A stretch of 64,000 nucleotides of DNA from Stappia indica (GTDB taxonomy: Bacteria > Pseudomonadota > Alphaproteobacteria > Rhizobiales > Stappiaceae). This document shows positions 28,065 through 38,470 of the stretch, in pieces. The translations under genes and the position numbers were made by a program. Each line of letters starts with the position of its first letter. Position 1 is the first letter of the stretch. The stretch spans positions 186,001-250,000 of the forward strand of contig NZ_MBQE01000006.1 in assembly GCF_001696535.1 (NCBI RefSeq). Direction: 5' to 3'. Under the pieces are notes generated by a model. That model ran no database searches. It worked only from the letters and a program-made list of their open reading frames with translations, and was not told the DNA's origin.

Positions 28065-31000
28065 ATGCCCGAAGCACGTGAGCAAGCAAAAGCCCGACTG
28101 ATCGAAACGGTGGTGGCAGCGCTCGAGCCCGACATCGGGGCCTTTGCCCGCGACCTGTTCGCCCGCGGCGCGGCCGAGGACGTCATCAGCTATCCGGCGG
28201 CGGATCTCGTCGCCATTGCCCGTACCGCCTGGGCCGAGATGGCGAGCCATCCGCTCGGCACCCACCGCATCCACATCTACAACCCCGCCGCCACCGGCGA
28301 GGGCAGCCGCGCCGACGAGATCACCGTCGTCGAGATCTTCAACGACAACATGCCGTTCCTGGTCGATTCGGTGATGGGCGAGCTGCAGGCGAACGGCCTG
28401 GAGGCGCGCCTGGTGCTGCACCCGATCCTCGCGGTCGAGCGCGACGCCGACGGCCGCCTCGTCGCCTGCCACGGCACGGCCAAGGCCAAGACCGAAGGCG
28501 CCCGCCGCGAAAGCGTCATCCACATCCATGTCGGGCGGATCGATGCCAGCATCGAGCGCGAGCAGCTCGCCGAGCGGCTCGACGCCGTGATGAAGGACGT
28601 GCGCGCCGCCGTCACCGACTGGAAGCCGATGCGCGACCGCCTCGCCGACGCCATCGCAACCTACAAGAACACCCCGCCGCCGGTGCCGGTCGACGAGCTG
28701 GCCGAAGCGATCCAGTTCCTGGAATGGCTCGCCGCCGACAACTTCACCCTGCTCGGCATGCGCGAATACTATTTCGAGGGCGGCGTCGCGGAAGGCGAGC
28801 TGTCGCATCGCCGCGGCTCGGGCCTCGGCCTGCTCGCCGATCCGGACGTGCGGGTCCTGCGCCGCGGTTCGGAATTCGTCGTCATCACGCCGGAGATCCG
28901 CGAATTCCTGATGAAGCCGGAGCCGCTGATCGTCTCCAAGGCCAATGTCAGGAGCCGGGTCCATCGCCGCGTCCACATGGACTATGTCGGCGTCAAGCTG
29001 TTCGACGACACAGGCGAACTCGCCGGCGAATTGCGCATCGTCGGCCTGCTCACCGCCACCGCCTATACGCTGTCCACCGGCAGCATCCCGTTCCTGCGCC
29101 GCAAGGTCGACAGCGTGCTGGCGCGCGCCGGCTACGATCCGGAGAGCCATTCGGGCCGCGCGCTCACCAACGTGCTGGAGAGCTATCCGCGCGACGAGCT
29201 GTTCCAGATCGACCCGGACCTGCTCTACCATTTCGCCCTCGCCATCCTGCAGCTCGACGAGCGCCCGCGCATCCGCGTGCTCGCCCGCCGCGACCGCTTC
29301 GACCGGTTCGTGTCGATCCTGTGCTACGTGCCGCGCGACCGCTACACGACCGAGGTGCGCCTGAAGATCGGCGCCTATCTGGCCAAGGTCTATGACGGCC
29401 GCCTGTCGGCCTGGTACGTCACCTATCCCGAAGGTCCGCTCGCCCGCGTCCACTTCATCGTCGGCCGCGACAGCGGCGAGACGCCCGATCCCTCCCAGGA
29501 GGATCTGGAGCAGGCGGTCGCCGGCATCGTCCGCACCTGGGCCGACGGCTTCCGCGAAGCGCTGCGCGCCGCCTATGGCGGCAACAAGGCGCTGGAACAG
29601 GCGACCCGCTATGCCGACGCCTTCCAGGCCGGCTACCGCGAGGTCTATGGCGGCGAGACGGCGCTGGAGGACATCCGCATCGTCGAGAAGCTGAGCGAGG
29701 CGTCCGACACCGCCCTCGCCTTCTCGCGCCGGCCGCAGGACGCGCCCAACCGCGTCGTCCTCAAGGTCTATCACCATCTGGTGCCGATCCCGCTGTCGGC
29801 CCGCGTGCCGATCCTGGAGAATATCGGCTTCAAGGTGATCAACGAGCGCACCTACCGCATCACCCCGGCCGACCGGCCGCTCGCCTATCTGCACGAGCTG
29901 TCGCTGGAGCCGGCGGGCGGCGGCGACATCGACCTCACCGACGACCTGCGCAGCCGGCTGGAGGCGATCTTCCTGGCGATCTGGCGCGGCCAGGCGGAAT
30001 CCGACGGCTACAACGCATTGGTGCTCACCGCCGGCCTCGCCTGGCGCGACATCGCTATGCTGCGCGCCCTGTCGCGCTACCTGCGCCAGGCCGGCATCCG
30101 CTATTCCGAGGACTACATGTGGCGGACGCTGAACCGCTACAGCGATGTGGCCGCCCGGCTGGTGGAGCTGTTCCACCTGCGCTTCGATCCCGATCTCGAC
30201 GGCGCCGACCGTTCGCTGGGCGCGGCCCGTGTCGAGCAGGAGATCACCGACGCGCTCGACAAGGTCGACAGCCTCGACGACGACCGCATCCTGCGCCGCT
30301 TCGGCAATGTCATCGCCGCGATGCTGCGCACCAACTTCTTCCAGCTCGACGCCCATGGCCAGCCGAAGCCGACCTTCGCCTTCAAGCTGGATCCGCAGCG
30401 CATCGAGGAGCTGCCGCTGCCGCGGCCGTTCCGCGAGATCTTCGTCTACAGCCCGCGGGTCGAGGGCGTGCACCTGCGCTTCGGCAAGGTGGCGCGCGGC
30501 GGCCTGCGCTGGTCCGACCGGGCGCAGGACTTCCGCACCGAGGTGCTGGGCCTCGTCAAGGCGCAGCAGGTGAAGAACGCGGTGATCGTGCCCGTCGGCG
30601 CCAAGGGCGGCTTCGTGCCCAAGCTTCTCCCCGAGGGCGGCAGCCGCGACGAGGTCTTCGCCGAGGGCACCAAGGCCTACAAGATCTTCATCTCCTCGCT
30701 GCTCGACGTCACCGACAACCTGTCCGGCGACAAGGTCTGGGCGCCCGAGCGCGTCGTGCGCCACGACGAGGACGACCCCTATCTGGTCGTCGCCGCCGAC
30801 AAGGGCACCGCGACCTTCTCCGACACCGCCAACGGCATCTCCGAGAGCCGCAACTTCTGGCTCGGCGATGCCTTCGCCTCCGGCGGTTCGGCCGGCTACG
30901 ACCACAAGAAGATGGCGATCACCGCGCGCGGCGCCTGGGAGGCGGTCAAGCGGCACTTCCGCGAGATGAACCGCGACATCCAGAACGAGCCCTTCACCGT

Positions 31001-32861
31001 GGCCGGCGTCGGCGACATGTCGGGCGACGTCTTCGGCAACGGCATGCTGCTGTCGAAGGAGATCCGCCTGGTCGCCGCCTTCGACCACCGCGACATCTTC
31101 CTCGATCCCGACCCGGATGCGGCCGCGAGCTGGGAGGAGCGCAAGCGCGTCTTCGATCTCGGCCGCTCCTCGTGGAACGACTACAACGCCGCACTGATCT
31201 CGGAAGGCGGCGGCGTCTTCTCGCGTCAGGCCAAGTCGATCCCGCTGTCGCCGCAGGTGCAGGACATGCTCGGCCTCGCCAAGGCCAAGGCGACACCCCA
31301 GGAGGTGATGAACGCCATCCTGAAGATGAAGGTCGACCTGCTGTGGTTCGGCGGCATCGGCACCTATATCCGCTCCGCCGAGGAAAGCGACGCGGATGTC
31401 GGCGACCGTGCCAACGACGCGATCCGCGTCACCGCCGGCGAGGTGGGTGCCAAGGTCATCGGCGAGGGCGCCAATCTCGGCATGACCCAGCGCGCCCGCA
31501 TCGCCTTCAACCGGCGCGGCGGCCGCAGCAACTCCGACGCCATCGACAACTCCGCCGGCGTCAACTCCTCCGACATGGAGGTGAACATCAAGATCGCGCT
31601 CGGCGCGGCCGTGCGGGCCAACCGCCTGTCGGTCGCCGACCGCAACGTGCTGCTGGCGGCGATGACCGACGAGGTCGCGGACCTGGTGCTGCGCAACAAC
31701 TACCTGCAGACGCTGGCGATCAGCCTGACGGAAGCGCGCGGCATGGAGGACTTCGGCTATCAGCGGCGGATGATGCGCCAGCTGGAGCAGGCCGGCCTGC
31801 TCGACCGCACCGTCGAGCAGCTGCCCGACGAGGCCGCCCTCGACGAACTCGCGGCCAGCGAGGCCGGGCTCACCCGCGCCGAGATCGGCGTGCTGCTCGC
31901 CTATGCCAAGATCACCCTGTTCGACCGGCTGCTCGACAGCTCGGTGCCGGACGACAGCTATCTCGCCCGCGAGCTCTTCCGCTACTTCCCGCCGGAAATG
32001 CAGGACGCCTATGCGGCGGAGATCGAGGGCCACCGGCTGCGGCGCGAGATCATCTCGACGATGCTCGCCAACTCGATGATCAACCGCGGCGGGCCGACCT
32101 TCCTCACCCGCATCGCCGACCAGACCGGCGCCGATCCGGCGCAGATCGCCCAGGCCTTCGCCGCGGTGCGCGACGCCTACGGCCTCACCGCCCTCAACGG
32201 CGAGATCGACGCGCTCGACACCGCGATCGACGGCCAGATCCAGCTCGGCCTCTACCGCGCCGTGCAGGACCTGGTGCTCGAACAGACCGTCTGGTTCCTG
32301 CGCAACGTCTCCTTCGAGGGCGGGCTGCAGTCCATCGTCACCCGCTTCGGCACCGGCATCGATACGCTGGCGCCGGTGCTGGCCAGCGTGGTGCAGCCGG
32401 CGCTCAAGGCCGAGATCGAGGCGGAGACGCAGCGCCTGTGCAATGCCGGGGTTCCCGATCCGCTGGCCGCCCGCATCGCCCGCCTGCCGGTCGAGGCCGA
32501 GCTGCCGGACATCGTGCTGATCGCCGAGCAGACCGGCCGCGATCTCTCCGATGTCGCCGAGGTGTTCTTCCGCGTCGCCGGCCACTTCCGCCTCGGCGCC
32601 ATGGAAGCCAAGGCGCGCGGCCTGAAGATCTCCGACTACTATGACGGTCTGGCGCTCGACCGGGCACGGGCAACGCTGGCCGGCGCCCATCGCGACGTCA
32701 CCGGCGAGGCTCTCGCCGCCGGCGGCTTCGATGCCTGGCTTGCCGCCAACGAGGCGCGCGTCGCGCGCACCGCGCGGGCGGCCGGCGAGATCATCGAGGG
32801 CGATCTCTCCGTGTCGAAGTTCTCCGTCGCCGCCGGCCTGCTCGCAGAGCTCGCCGGATGA
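28065..32861 (+). CDS. NAD-specific glutamate dehydrogenase, 180-kDa class (GDH-L)
   Basis: The 1598-residue enzyme oxidises glutamate to 2-oxoglutarate with NAD and feeds amino-acid carbon to the TCA cycle; in this class it is usually induced for growth on amino acids. The long N-terminal half carries ACT-like regulatory segments (for example ITVVEIFNDNMPFLVDSV near 95). The catalytic core is at about 700-1150: FGKVARGGLRWSDRAQDFRTE, VGAKGGFVPK with the catalytic Lys near 847, VAGVGDMSGDVFGNGML and GGIGTYIR. The C-terminal helical domain ends VSKFSVAAGLLAELAG. Its stop overlaps the start of an MFS gene (ATGA). A long open frame on the opposite strand is a GC-rich shadow. Confidence 0.95.
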   Translation: MPEAREQAKARLIETVVAALEPDIGAFARDLFARGAAEDVISYPAADLVAIARTAWAEMASHPLGTHRIHIYNPAATGEGSRADEITVVEIFNDNMPFLVDSVMGELQANGLEARLVLHPILAVERDADGRLVACHGTAKAKTEGARRESVIHIHVGRIDASIEREQLAERLDAVMKDVRAAVTDWKPMRDRLADAIATYKNTPPPVPVDELAEAIQFLEWLAADNFTLLGMREYYFEGGVAEGELSHRRGSGLGLLADPDVRVLRRGSEFVVITPEIREFLMKPEPLIVSKANVRSRVHRRVHMDYVGVKLFDDTGELAGELRIVGLLTATAYTLSTGSIPFLRRKVDSVLARAGYDPESHSGRALTNVLESYPRDELFQIDPDLLYHFALAILQLDERPRIRVLARRDRFDRFVSILCYVPRDRYTTEVRLKIGAYLAKVYDGRLSAWYVTYPEGPLARVHFIVGRDSGETPDPSQEDLEQAVAGIVRTWADGFREALRAAYGGNKALEQATRYADAFQAGYREVYGGETALEDIRIVEKLSEASDTALAFSRRPQDAPNRVVLKVYHHLVPIPLSARVPILENIGFKVINERTYRITPADRPLAYLHELSLEPAGGGDIDLTDDLRSRLEAIFLAIWRGQAESDGYNALVLTAGLAWRDIAMLRALSRYLRQAGIRYSEDYMWRTLNRYSDVAARLVELFHLRFDPDLDGADRSLGAARVEQEITDALDKVDSLDDDRILRRFGNVIAAMLRTNFFQLDAHGQPKPTFAFKLDPQRIEELPLPRPFREIFVYSPRVEGVHLRFGKVARGGLRWSDRAQDFRTEVLGLVKAQQVKNAVIVPVGAKGGFVPKLLPEGGSRDEVFAEGTKAYKIFISSLLDVTDNLSGDKVWAPERVVRHDEDDPYLVVAADKGTATFSDTANGISESRNFWLGDAFASGGSAGYDHKKMAITARGAWEAVKRHFREMNRDIQNEPFTVAGVGDMSGDVFGNGMLLSKEIRLVAAFDHRDIFLDPDPDAAASWEERKRVFDLGRSSWNDYNAALISEGGGVFSRQAKSIPLSPQVQDMLGLAKAKATPQEVMNAILKMKVDLLWFGGIGTYIRSAEESDADVGDRANDAIRVTAGEVGAKVIGEGANLGMTQRARIAFNRRGGRSNSDAIDNSAGVNSSDMEVNIKIALGAAVRANRLSVADRNVLLAAMTDEVADLVLRNNYLQTLAISLTEARGMEDFGYQRRMMRQLEQAGLLDRTVEQLPDEAALDELAASEAGLTRAEIGVLLAYAKITLFDRLLDSSVPDDSYLARELFRYFPPEMQDAYAAEIEGHRLRREIISTMLANSMINRGGPTFLTRIADQTGADPAQIAQAFAAVRDAYGLTALNGEIDALDTAIDGQIQLGLYRAVQDLVLEQTVWFLRNVSFEGGLQSIVTRFGTGIDTLAPVLASVVQPALKAEIEAETQRLCNAGVPDPLAARIARLPVEAELPDIVLIAEQTGRDLSDVAEVFFRVAGHFRLGAMEAKARGLKISDYYDGLALDRARATLAGAHRDVTGEALAAGGFDAWLAANEARVARTARAAGEIIEGDLSVSKFSVAAGLLAELAG

Positions 32862-34333
32862 CGACACCCGGCGCCGGACATGCCCCGGGGGACATGACAC
32901 AGACCGGAAACGACAAGGGAGCGCCCGCAACTGCGGGCGCTTTCCCGACGGGCGAGGACGCTTTCGGAGGGGGCCTTTTGCCGCCGCGCCGCGGTGCGGT
33001 CATGAGCTGGCTGTTCTTCGACTGGGCAGCCCAGCCCTTCTTCACGCTGGTCACCACCTTCGTCTTCGCCCCCTATTTCGCCTCAACGCTGGCGGCAACG
33101 CCGGCGGACGGGCAGGCTCTGTGGGGCTATGCCACCGCCGCCGCCGGGCTTTCCATCGCCCTGCTGGCGCCCGTGCTCGGCGCCATTGCCGACCGCACCG
33201 GCGCCCGCAAGCCGTGGATCGCCGCCTTCTCGCTGCCGCTGCTCGTCGGCTCTGCCGCCCTGTGGTTCGCGGCGCCCGGCGAGCCCTGGGCCATCGCCAT
33301 CGCGCTCGCCGGCTTTGCCGTTGCCACGCTGGGCGCCGAGTTCGCCACCGTATTCACCAACGCCATGATGCCGGACCTGGTGCCCCGCTCGCAGCTCGGC
33401 CGCCTGTCGGGCAACGGCTGGGCGCTCGGCTATGCCGGCGGCCTTCTCTCGCTGGTCATCGCCCTCGGCCTGATGGCATCGAACCCGCAGACCGGGCTGA
33501 CCATGCTGGGGCTCGAGCCGATCTTCGGTCTCGACCCGGCGACCCATGCCGGCGACCGCGCCTCCGGCCCGTTCTCGGCGATCTGGTATCTCGTCTTCGT
33601 GCTGCCGCTGTTCCTGCTGGTGCCCGACGTGCCGCGCCGACCCGTCGCGCTCGGCACCGCCGTGCGCCAGGGGCTTGCCGATCTTGCCGCCACCCTGCGC
33701 GAGGCACGCTCCGACCGCCGGATGTTGCTCTTTCTCGCCGCCAACATGATCTACAAGGACGGGCTGGTCGCGCTCTTCGCCTTCGGCGGCATCTATGCCG
33801 CCGGCGTGCTCGGCTGGTCCTCCATCGAGATCGGCACCTTCGGCATCCTGCTGACCATCACCGGCACGATCGGCGCGGTGATCGGCGGCCGGCTCGACGA
33901 CCGGCTCGGGCCCAAGCCCGTGATATCGGGTGCCCTGTTCGTGCTGATCCTGTGCGGCCTCGGCCTTGTCTCGGTCGACCGCGACACGGTGTTCTTCATC
34001 ATTGACACGAGCCCGGCCCAGCCGGGTGCCGGCCTCTTCGCCAGCCTGCCGGAACAGGTCTTCCTGGTGCTCGGCGGCATCCTCGGCGCGGCCGCCGGCC
34101 CCCTGCAGGCCGCCTCGCGCACGCTCCTGGTGCATGTCTCTCCGCCCGGCGCGATGACCCGCTATTTCGGCCTCTTCGCGCTTTCGGGCAAGGTCACGAG
34201 CTTTCTCGCGCCGCTGCTGGTCGGCCTCGTCACCGCCGCCACCGCCAGCCAGGCGGCCGGCATGGCGGTGATCCTGGTGTTCTTCGCCGCCGGCCTCGCC
34301 CTGCTGTCGCGGGTCGGCGACCGGCCCGCCTGA
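32858..34333 (+). CDS. MFS transporter, UMF1/Atg22-like, coupled to glutamate dehydrogenase
   Basis: The 491-residue protein has a 45-residue Gly/Ala-rich cytoplasmic start, then 12 membrane helices in the MFS style; MSWLFFDWAAQPFFTLVTTF followed by GAIADRTGARKPW (loop 2-3 motif) is typical of the UMF1 family related to vacuolar amino-acid effluxer Atg22. The ATG overlaps the dehydrogenase stop, so the two are translationally coupled. This suggests transport of an amino acid or its product, but substrate is inferred only from context. Later in-frame ATGs (32894, 33002) are possible starts. A hairpin follows the stop. Confidence 0.8.
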   Translation: MTTPGAGHAPGDMTQTGNDKGAPATAGAFPTGEDAFGGGLLPPRRGAVMSWLFFDWAAQPFFTLVTTFVFAPYFASTLAATPADGQALWGYATAAAGLSIALLAPVLGAIADRTGARKPWIAAFSLPLLVGSAALWFAAPGEPWAIAIALAGFAVATLGAEFATVFTNAMMPDLVPRSQLGRLSGNGWALGYAGGLLSLVIALGLMASNPQTGLTMLGLEPIFGLDPATHAGDRASGPFSAIWYLVFVLPLFLLVPDVPRRPVALGTAVRQGLADLAATLREARSDRRMLLFLAANMIYKDGLVALFAFGGIYAAGVLGWSSIEIGTFGILLTITGTIGAVIGGRLDDRLGPKPVISGALFVLILCGLGLVSVDRDTVFFIIDTSPAQPGAGLFASLPEQVFLVLGGILGAAAGPLQAASRTLLVHVSPPGAMTRYFGLFALSGKVTSFLAPLLVGLVTAATASQAAGMAVILVFFAAGLALLSRVGDRPA

Positions 34334-34348
34334 TCCCCCAAAAGAAAA

Positions 34349-34370
34349 CGGGCGGGGTTTCCCCCGCCCG
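34349..34370 (-). terminator. Intrinsic terminator between MFS gene and typA
   Basis: CGGGCGGGG (34349-34357) pairs perfectly with CCCCGCCCG (34362-34370) around TTTC. On the minus strand the stem is followed by TTTTCTTTTGGGG, so it ends the typA transcript. On the plus strand the tail is CTCAAAAATC, weak for stopping the MFS transcript. The hairpin may still serve both convergent genes. Confidence 0.75.
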
Positions 34371-34399
34371 CTCAAAAATCAACTCGACATTTCGAGGCG

Positions 34400-36223
34400 T
34401 CAGGCGCTCTGCTTGGTCGCCGCACGCTCCGCGCGCTTGCGGTCATGCGGATCGAGCAGCGCCTTGCGCAGGCGGATGGTCTTCGGCGTCACCTCGACCA
34501 GCTCGTCGTCGTTGATGTAGGAGAGCGCCGCTTCCAGCGACAGGCGGATCGGCGTCGTCAGGCGCACCGCCTCGTCCTTGCCGGCCGCGCGCACGTTGGA
34601 GAGCTGCTTGCCCTTCAGCACGTTGACCTCGAGGTCGTTGCCGCGCGTGTGCTCGCCGATCAGCATGCCGCGATAGACCTTGACGCCCGGATCGATCAGC
34701 ATCGGGCCGCGATCTTCCAGGTTGAACAGCGCATAGGCCACCGCCTCGCCGTCGCCGTTGGAGATCAGCACGCCGGTGTGACGGCCGGCGATCTCGCCCT
34801 TGTACGGCGCATAGTCGTGGAACAGGCGGTTGAAGATCGCCGTGCCGCGCGTGTCCGACAGAAGCTCCGACTGGTAGCCGATCAGGCCGCGGGTCGGGGC
34901 GTGGAACACCAGCCGGGTGCGGCCGGCGCCCGACGGGCGCATTTCCAGCAGGTCGGCCTTGCGCTCCGACAGCTTCTGCACGACGACGCCGGAATGCTCC
35001 TCGTCGACGTCGATGATGACTTCCTCGATCGGCTCCAGCCGCTCGCCGTTCTCGCCGGTGCGGAACACCACGCGCGGACGGCCGACGCACAGCTCGAAGC
35101 CCTCGCGGCGCATGTTCTCGATCAGGATCGCCAGCTGCAGCTCGCCGCGGCCCGCGACGATGAAGGCATCGGCCTCGGTGCTGTCCTCAATCTTCAGCGC
35201 GACGTTGCCCTCGGCCTCGTCCATCAGCCGCTTGCGGATGACGCGCGACTGCACCTTGTCGCCTTCCGTGCCGGCCAGCGGGCCGTCATTGACGCGGAAG
35301 GTCATCGACAGGGTCGGCGGGTCGATCGGCTGGGCCGGCAGCGCATCGGTGTATTCCGGCGCGCAGATCGTGTCGGAAACGGTCGCCTCGCTCAGGCCCG
35401 AGACGGAGATGATGTCGCCGGCGACGCCCTTCTCGATCGGCTGGCGCTCCAGGCCGCGGAAGGCCAGCACCTTGGAGATGCGGCCGGTCTCGACCAGCTT
35501 GCCGTCGCGCGACAGCGCCTTGACCGCCATGTTCGGCACCGCCTCGCCCGAGACGATGCGCCCGGTCAGGATGCGGCCGAGGAACGGGTTGGACTGCACG
35601 GTCGTCGCCAGCATGCGGAACGCGCCCGGCTCGGCCTTCGGCGGCTGGATATGGGCGCGCACCAGGTCGAACAGCGGATCCATGGAGTCCTTCGGACCCT
35701 CCGGCTCGGTCGCCATCCAGCCCTGCTTGGCCGAACCGTAGAGCACCGGGAAGTCCAGCTGCTCCTCGTTGGCATCGAGCGCGGCGAACAGGTCGAACAC
35801 CTCGTCCAGAACCTCTTCGGCGCGCTGGTCCGGCTTGTCGATCTTGTTGATCGCGACGATCGGGCGAAGGCCGAGCTTCAGGGCCTTGCCGAGCACGAAC
35901 TTGGTCTGCGGCATCGGACCTTCGGCCGCGTCGACCAGCAGAACCACGCCGTCGACCATGTGCAGGATACGCTCGACCTCACCGCCGAAATCGGCGTGGC
36001 CCGGCGTGTCGACGATGTTGATGCGGGTGTCGCCGTGGGTCAGCGACGTGACCTTGGCGAGAATGGTGATGCCACGCTCCCGCTCCAGGTCGTTGGAATC
36101 CATCATCCGCTCTTCCGTGCGCTGATTGTCGCGGAAGGCGCCCGACTGCTTCAGCAGCACGTCGATCAGGGTGGTCTTGCCATGATCGACGTGCGCGATG
36201 ATGGCGATGTTGCGCAAGTCCAT
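34400..36223 (-). CDS. typA: Translational GTPase TypA/BipA
   Basis: BipA is an EF-G-like GTPase that helps 50S assembly at low temperature and under stress. The 607-residue product begins [21 protein letters not shown] with the P-loop. It has RGITILAKV (switch I region), [27 protein letters not shown] and the C-terminal BipA-specific region ending in [20 protein letters not shown]. The 12 codons upstream in frame are ignored because the conserved start is at this ATG. The promoter at 36284-36312 and the terminator at 34349 define a single-gene unit. Confidence 0.97.
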   Translation of the reverse strand: MDLRNIAIIAHVDHGKTTLIDVLLKQSGAFRDNQRTEERMMDSNDLERERGITILAKVTSLTHGDTRINIVDTPGHADFGGEVERILHMVDGVVLLVDAAEGPMPQTKFVLGKALKLGLRPIVAINKIDKPDQRAEEVLDEVFDLFAALDANEEQLDFPVLYGSAKQGWMATEPEGPKDSMDPLFDLVRAHIQPPKAEPGAFRMLATTVQSNPFLGRILTGRIVSGEAVPNMAVKALSRDGKLVETGRISKVLAFRGLERQPIEKGVAGDIISVSGLSEATVSDTICAPEYTDALPAQPIDPPTLSMTFRVNDGPLAGTEGDKVQSRVIRKRLMDEAEGNVALKIEDSTEADAFIVAGRGELQLAILIENMRREGFELCVGRPRVVFRTGENGERLEPIEEVIIDVDEEHSGVVVQKLSERKADLLEMRPSGAGRTRLVFHAPTRGLIGYQSELLSDTRGTAIFNRLFHDYAPYKGEIAGRHTGVLISNGDGEAVAYALFNLEDRGPMLIDPGVKVYRGMLIGEHTRGNDLEVNVLKGKQLSNVRAAGKDEAVRLTTPIRLSLEAALSYINDDELVEVTPKTIRLRKALLDPHDRKRAERAATKQSA

Positions 36224-36283
36224 GTTCGGGCTGCTCCGGAAATGACAACGCGGGCCCACCGGGACCCGCGGATTTTCGCGCCC

Positions 36284-36312
36284 TCTATAACCGCAGACCC
36301 CGATTCTTGCAA
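36284..36312 (-). promoter_or_regulatory. Sigma-70-type promoter of typA
   Basis: On the minus strand, TTGCAA (36307-36312 on plus) and TATAGA (36284-36289 on plus) are 17 bases apart, about 60 bp upstream of the typA ATG. The untranslated leader contains a GC-rich hairpin (CGGGTCCC...GGGCCCG, about 36250-36268). The assignment rests on motif match and spacing alone. Confidence 0.55.
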
Positions 36313-36392
36313 CGCAGCATTACGCAGGGCCGCCTTGACAGATCCGCTGGACGGGCGCATTTGATAAGGCAACCATATTATCTGGAAAGCTT

Positions 36393-36905
36393 ATGGAACC
36401 CGATCTTCCGACCCGGCCGATCGGCTTTCTCGTCGGCGATATCGCGCGCCTGTTCCGCCGTCGCTTCGAGAAGGCCCTCAACATTGCCGATACCGGCCTG
36501 ACCGCCGGCGAGGCCCGCACCCTCGCCTTCGTCGAGCACTATCCCGACCAGCGCCAGGGCGCGCTGGCCGAGCGCTTCGGCGTCGAGCCGATGACCATGT
36601 GCGGCTTTCTCGACCGGCTGGAAACCGCCGGCCTCGTTGCGCGCCGCCCCGACCCGTCCGACCGGCGGGCCAAGCTGGTGGCGCTGACGCCCGAGGCCGA
36701 GCCGGTGCTCGACCGCATCCATGCCGAGGCGATCTCGATCCGCCGTTCCGCCCTTGCCGGCATGAGCCGCGAGGAGGTGGACACCGTCTACGCCCTGCTG
36801 GAGCGCATGCACGCCAACCTTCAGGCGCAGCACGATCCTCCCGCCGGCACGCCTCCCGGCACTGCCGCCGAACCTGCCCTTCTGGACACATCCGACACCC
36901 TTTGA
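36393..36905 (+). CDS. MarR family transcriptional regulator (efflux-linked)
   Basis: A 170-residue winged-helix protein: DIARLFRRRFEKALNIADTGLTAGEARTL is the dimer helix and wing entry. The recognition region is GALAERFGVEPMTMCGFLDR and the wing is GLVARRPDPSDRRAKLVALT, the hallmark DxR(R) of MarR. It sits 19 bp upstream of a Bcr/CflA-type efflux gene on the same strand, so it probably regulates that operon and itself. A TTGACA at 36335-36340 could be the -35 box, with a poor -10 near 36360. The ATG is preceded by GGAAAG. Confidence 0.88.
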   Translation: MEPDLPTRPIGFLVGDIARLFRRRFEKALNIADTGLTAGEARTLAFVEHYPDQRQGALAERFGVEPMTMCGFLDRLETAGLVARRPDPSDRRAKLVALTPEAEPVLDRIHAEAISIRRSALAGMSREEVDTVYALLERMHANLQAQHDPPAGTPPGTAAEPALLDTSDTL

Positions 36906-36924
36906 CGACCCAACCGGAGCGCTT

Positions 36925-38253
36925 ATGAGCAGCACCGCCTCTTCCACCGTTTCCGACGCGATCGACGGCCTCCCGCCGTTCGACCCCGCCCTTGCCCCCG
37001 GCGCGCCGCGCTCGCAGACCCGGCGCCCGCCCCCGCCCGAGGGCGGCCCGATCATGAGCGAGATGCGCACCTCCCTGCTGGGCGCCGCGCTGGTGGCCAT
37101 CGGCCCGATCACCATGGCGCTGTACACCCCGGCCATGCCCGTGCTGGCCGAGGCCTTCGGCACCTCCCAGTCGATGATCAAGCTGACGCTGACCGCCTAT
37201 TTCGCCGGTTTCGCGCTGACCCAGCTGGTCTGCGGCCCGCTGACCGATGCCTTCGGCCGCCGGCCGGTGACCATGGCCTTCCTGCTGCTCTATCTCGCCT
37301 CCACGGTCGTCGCGACCTTCGCCCCCACCATCGAGTGGATGATCGTCGCCCGCACCCTGCAGGGCATCGGCGCCTCGGTCGGCGTCGCCGTCTCGCGCGC
37401 CATCGTCCGCGATCAGTTCACCGGCCAGACCTCGGCCCGCATCATGAACACCATCGCCATGATGCTGGCGATCGGCCCGGCGCTCGCCCCCACCATCGGC
37501 GGCGTCACGCTGGAACTGTTCGGCTGGCGCGAGATCTTCTGGGCCATGCTGATCTACGGCGTCGTGCTGATCATTGTGACGCAGGTCTGCTTCCGCGAGA
37601 CCAACCCCTATATCGACCGCGCCAACCTGCGCCCGCGGGTGCTGCTGCACAATTACGCGACGCTGCTGCGCGATCCGCGCTACATGCAGCCCAGCATGCT
37701 GGTCGGCTTCGGCATCGGCACCATCTACACCCTCGCCTCGGTGCTGCCCTTCGTCCTGATCGACCATGTCGGCCTGACGCCCAGCCAGTTCGGCTTCGGC
37801 ATGATGATCCAGTCCGGCTCGTTCATCTCCGGCACCATCGTCACCGGCATCGCCATGCGCCGGGTCGACGCCATGCGCCTCCTGCCCTTCGGCATGACCG
37901 GCATGGTCGTCGCCGCCTCCGCCCTGCTCGCCTCGCTGACCCTGATGCCGCCGACCTTCCTCGGGGTGATGCTGCCGGTCGGCCTCTTCGCCTTTTCGCT
38001 GGCAACGTCCCTGCCCTCGGTCACCAGCGCCGCGCTGCAGGGTTTCCCGCGCATGGCGGGCGCGGCCTCCGCGCTGATGGGCTTCCTGCAGTTCGGCGCC
38101 GGCCTGCTCGGCAGCCTGATCATCGCCGCCCTCGGCAATCCGCTGCTCGGCATCATCCTGGTGCCGCCGGCGATGCTGTTCATCGCGGTCGCCTCCTACC
38201 TGCTGCTCGGCCGGGTCAATGCCCGCCGGGCCGCCCCCCTCGGCGAAGGCTGA
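36925..38253 (+). CDS. Bcr/CflA-type MFS multidrug efflux transporter
   Basis: A 442-residue 12-helix MFS drug/H+ antiporter. After a 40-residue Pro-rich start the first helix is SLLGAALVAIGPITMALYTPAMP. The loop 2-3 motif GPLTDAFGRRPV, the helix-5 antiporter motif region (RIMNTIAMMLAIGPALAPTIGG, motif C-like) and LQGIGASVGVAVSRAIVRD are typical of Bcr/CflA. It probably exports toxic compounds that relieve repression by the upstream MarR. An internal ATG at residue 44 (MSEMRTSLLG) is an alternative start. It probably ends the MarR operon. Confidence 0.88.
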   Translation: MSSTASSTVSDAIDGLPPFDPALAPGAPRSQTRRPPPPEGGPIMSEMRTSLLGAALVAIGPITMALYTPAMPVLAEAFGTSQSMIKLTLTAYFAGFALTQLVCGPLTDAFGRRPVTMAFLLLYLASTVVATFAPTIEWMIVARTLQGIGASVGVAVSRAIVRDQFTGQTSARIMNTIAMMLAIGPALAPTIGGVTLELFGWREIFWAMLIYGVVLIIVTQVCFRETNPYIDRANLRPRVLLHNYATLLRDPRYMQPSMLVGFGIGTIYTLASVLPFVLIDHVGLTPSQFGFGMMIQSGSFISGTIVTGIAMRRVDAMRLLPFGMTGMVVAASALLASLTLMPPTFLGVMLPVGLFAFSLATSLPSVTSAALQGFPRMAGAASALMGFLQFGAGLLGSLIIAALGNPLLGIILVPPAMLFIAVASYLLLGRVNARRAAPLGEG

Positions 38254-38470
38254 AATCCCTCGCTACCTTCACGCGATTGGGCCTTGACGCGGCCGGACGA
38301 ACGGCGCAAGACCGCCACGGATACGGTTGCGCCGCCCGGGATCCTGCCCGGACGGCACGCCTGGGACGGCCCGCGATGTTCGGGCAGCCATTCCTCCGGG
38401 TCGGGTCATCGAGGTCGGGACATCCCGCTGGCCTTTCGACCAGACCGGGACACCAGGCCGGGGCAGACGC

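Noticed and set aside
27939-32930. Very long open frame on the minus strand opposite the glutamate dehydrogenase (about 1660 codons)
   Set aside because: It is the GC-skewed antisense shadow of a high-GC gene: its composition is Asp/Val/Gln/Arg-biased and no domain is recognisable, while the plus frame encodes a complete known enzyme.
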